Part shown: positions 63,241 to 64,000 of the stretch, piece by piece
Numbering within the stretch: position 1 is the first letter of the stretch
How the letters are laid out: each line of letters opens with the position of its first letter
Assembly (NCBI RefSeq): GCF_910580175.1
Contig: NZ_CAJTXD010000003.1
Location: forward strand, 62,001-126,000
DNA from: an uncultured Alistipes sp.
GTDB taxonomy: Bacteria; Bacteroidota; Bacteroidia; Bacteroidales; Rikenellaceae
Length of the DNA stretch: 64,000 nt
Direction of reading: 5' to 3'
Notes under the pieces: generated by a model
The model's database searches: none
Told to the model about the DNA's origin: nothing
Seen by the model: only the letters and a program-made list of their open reading frames with translations
Translations under genes and position numbers: made by a program

Positions 63241-63248
63241 TAGTTCGT

Positions 63249-64000
63249 ATGCCCATAGAAAAACGTTGGGTAGTGAAACCGCAGGGCGATCCGGAGGCGG
63301 TGGCGGCGCTGGCTGCCGCGCTGAAACTATCGCCCGTACTGGCTAATCTACTCGTTCAGAGAGGCATAGACACCGTAGAAAAGGCGGAGAAATTCTTCAA
63401 ACCCAGCCTTGCCGACTTGCACGATCCGTTCTTGATGAAAGACATGGACAAGGCGGTCGAGCGGGTGGAGCGGGCCGTCGCGAACAATGAGAAGATCATG
63501 GTTTACGGCGACTACGACGTCGACGGCTGCACGGCCGTGGCGCTGGTCTACAAGTTTTTGCGCCAGATCGGGCATCAAAACCTGACTTTCTACATCCCCG
63601 ACCGGTATACCGAAGGTTACGGCATCTCGGTCAAAGGCATCGACCTGGCGGCGCGCAAAGGCGTCGGTCTGATCATTGCCTTGGACTGCGGCATCAAAGC
63701 CACAGAAAAGGTCGTCTATGCGAAGCAGCAGGGCGTGGATTTCATCATCTGCGACCATCATCTCCCGGCCGAGGAGATTCCCCGCGCCGTGGCCGTTCTC
63801 GACCCCAAACGGGTCGATTGCTCCTACCCGTTCGACGAGTTGTCGGGCTGCGGCGTAGGGTTCAAGCTCGTGCAGGCCTATGCCCAGAAAAACGGCATTC
63901 CTTTCGAGCAGATCCTCGACCTGCTCGACCTGCTGGTCGTCAGCATCGCCTCCGACATCGTGCCGTTGGTCGACGAGAACCGCATCCTGGCCCATTTCGG
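63249..64000 (+). CDS. recJ: Single-stranded-DNA exonuclease RecJ, N-terminal part
   Basis: The open frame runs off the window after 250 codons. It starts MPIEKRWVVKPQGDPEAV and shows the DHH phosphoesterase motifs MVYGDYDVDGCTAVALVYKF (motif I), IIALDCGIKA (motif II) and FIICDHHLPAEEIP (the DHH motif III), then LDPKRVDCSYPF and the LSGCGVGFKL region. RecJ is a 5'-3' single-strand exonuclease in recombination and repair. It lies 8 bases after lipB and is probably co-transcribed. Confidence 0.96.
   Translation, partial: MPIEKRWVVKPQGDPEAVAALAAALKLSPVLANLLVQRGIDTVEKAEKFFKPSLADLHDPFLMKDMDKAVERVERAVANNEKIMVYGDYDVDGCTAVALVYKFLRQIGHQNLTFYIPDRYTEGYGISVKGIDLAARKGVGLIIALDCGIKATEKVVYAKQQGVDFIICDHHLPAEEIPRAVAVLDPKRVDCSYPFDELSGCGVGFKLVQAYAQKNGIPFEQILDLLDLLVVSIASDIVPLVDENRILAHF

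Overview
The window looks like part of the chromosome of a gut Bacteroidales bacterium, most likely Alistipes or a close relative in Rikenellaceae. Three things suggest this. Housekeeping genes are GC-rich (by eye about 55-60%). Many intergenic regions carry the Bacteroidetes promoter signature (-33 TTTG, about 19-20 bases, -7 TAnnTTTG). The gene set includes sphingolipid-type serine palmitoyltransferase, DUF3078- and DUF3575-type outer-membrane proteins, an rpsO-pnp pair, an ExbB-ExbD-ExbD cluster and an ATP-type PckA. The genus assignment is an inference.

Layout. 1-4367 (minus) is a type I restriction-modification operon: Xre-like regulator, hsdM, rhuM-like gene, hsdS, hsdR (cut by the window edge). 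hsdS is broken at a run of eight Gs and also carries a 12-bp tandem repeat, so it looks phase-variable. It is followed by tRNA-Gly. 5426-18360 is core metabolism: serine palmitoyltransferase, a radical SAM protein, dxs, cvpA-like, rsgA, trmH-like, a class III aminotransferase, nfo, a DUF3078-like protein and an S41 protease. 18361-24291 (minus) has deoC, an OmpA/TPR lipoprotein, pnp and rpsO. 24603-28416 (plus) is a compact run: apbE, lipid kinase, AraC regulator, class A beta-lactamase. 28711-37740 (minus) is a glycogen cluster: GH57, GT4, debranching enzyme, and a 1416-residue glycogen synthase-phosphorylase fusion. hemW and pckA follow.

41240-48868 holds a short orphan cassette, a DUF3575 protein, frr-tlpA-pyrH, a secreted GH2 protein that lacks the usual acid/base Glu, a WbqC-like protein and ispG. 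48950-51450 is an AT-rich island with a P-loop ATPase and a PIN-domain protein beside tRNA-Cys. 51807-54843 carries dprA-tatD-ansA. 55155-57491 is an energy-transduction operon (exbB, small membrane protein, exbD, exbD). A second copy of the orphan cassette follows, then rnhB, a membrane protein, an AraC regulator, a possible small RNA, lipA-lipB and the start of recJ.

The most unusual signals are two. First, hsdS has two built-in sources of variation. Second, two dispersed cassettes (41333-41753 and 57560-58110) have terminal inverted repeats and enclose exactly 70 codons of a FISUMP/C-type-lectin-like module. In these modules hypervariable codons alternate with nucleotide-identical ones, which resembles the variable repeats of diversity-generating retroelements. 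No reverse transcriptase lies in the window.
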